In this document: piece by piece, positions 63,952 to 64,000 of the stretch | Layout: the number at the start of each line of letters is the position of its first letter | Numbering within the stretch: position 1 is the first letter of the stretch | DNA from: CAZOOR01 sp964581505 | Lineage (GTDB): Bacteria; Bacteroidota; Ignavibacteria; Kapaibacteriales; UBA2268 | Length of the DNA stretch: 64,000 bases | Direction: 5' to 3' | Assembly: GCA_964581505.1 (NCBI GenBank) | Contig: CAZOOR010000005.1 | Coordinates: forward strand, 14,384-78,383 | Notes under the pieces: generated by a model | Seen by the model: only the letters and a program-made list of their open reading frames with translations | Told to the model about the DNA's origin: nothing | The model's database searches: none | Made by a program: the position numbers and the translations under genes

Positions 63952-64000
63952 ATATTCTTCAATTGGCACCTCGCTATACTTTCCCGCCCGATGACGGAGG
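63936..64000 (+). CDS. Glycosyltransferase N-terminus, 3' partial
   Basis: ATG at 63936, in another frame than the preceding gene and overlapping it by 16 bases. The visible 21 residues (ILQLAPRYTFPPDDGG in the middle) fit the start of a GT-B family 4 glycosyltransferase, where a Gly-Gly donor loop follows the first strand. Cut by the window end, so tentative. Confidence 0.6.
   Translation, partial: MEEKINILQLAPRYTFPPDDG

Overview
The window looks like part of a metagenome scaffold (one run of 100 N) from an AT-rich Gram-negative bacterium of the Bacteroidota / Chlorobiota-Ignavibacteriota group. The clues are a short primary-type sigma factor beginning MRITKQYTNRESQSL, a DUF2851 gene, a YbeY of the kind with Asp in place of the third His, an alternative complex III (act) operon, many lipoproteins and an LptF/G permease. 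The lineage call is an inference from gene content. No rRNA gene is present; the RNA genes seen are rnpB and one tRNA-Arg(CCT).

Region 1 (1-20 kb) is mostly core chromosome: a 5'-truncated class V aminotransferase, rnpB (minus), a zinc-ribbon coiled-coil protein paired with NIF3, an outer-membrane barrel, dnaB, a TPR protein, rsmE, a PgpH-type HD phosphodiesterase, a Xer recombinase, LptF/G, an M48 lipoprotein protease, pyrF, DUF2851, ybeY, smg, tRNA-Arg, a 55-residue membrane protein and a SulP transporter with an unusual loop.

Region 2 (20.2-24.3 kb) is an accessory island. It has a single-chain type IIG restriction-modification enzyme whose specificity half is far more AT-rich than the rest, a cluster of GC-rich hairpin repeats that contains the assembly gap, and a DUF559 nuclease gene set among those repeats.

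Region 3 (24.3-34.5 kb, all minus) is an eight-gene glycan operon: GT-C glycosyltransferase, GH57 enzyme, Wzx-type flippase, UDP-galactopyranose mutase, HAD-UbiA fusion, DprE1-like, DprE2-like and an EamA transporter. Together these encode most of a polyprenyl-phosphate-arabinofuranose route plus galactofuranose supply, resembling the mycobacterial arabinogalactan precursor pathway but in a Gram-negative-type genome. This is the most interesting metabolic system in the window.

Region 4 (34.6-46.8 kb) is housekeeping: DUF3467, a TPR protein, RlpA, LipA, a sigma factor, a CtpA protease, GlyRS, ArgD, a small MIase-like protein, an ADP-ribosyltransferase-like toxin with a 48-residue putative antitoxin, and a radical SAM protein.

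Region 5 (47.1-52.8 kb) is the alternative complex III operon actABCDE, with no actF next to it. Region 6 (52.8-56.7 kb, minus, AT-rich) holds an archaeal-type GAPDH-like protein, a minimal phosphoglycosyl transferase, an orphan adenine methylase and two lipoproteins. Region 7 (57-60 kb) has a His/Gly-rich NifX-fold protein, an Old-Yellow-Enzyme-type flavoprotein and a methyltransferase.

Region 8 (60-62.7 kb) is a decayed polymorphic-toxin locus: repeated short Rhs-core remnants, a frameshifted HExxH toxin tip and two paralogous immunity-type lipoproteins. The window ends in two overlapping glycosyltransferase genes, the second cut by the edge.
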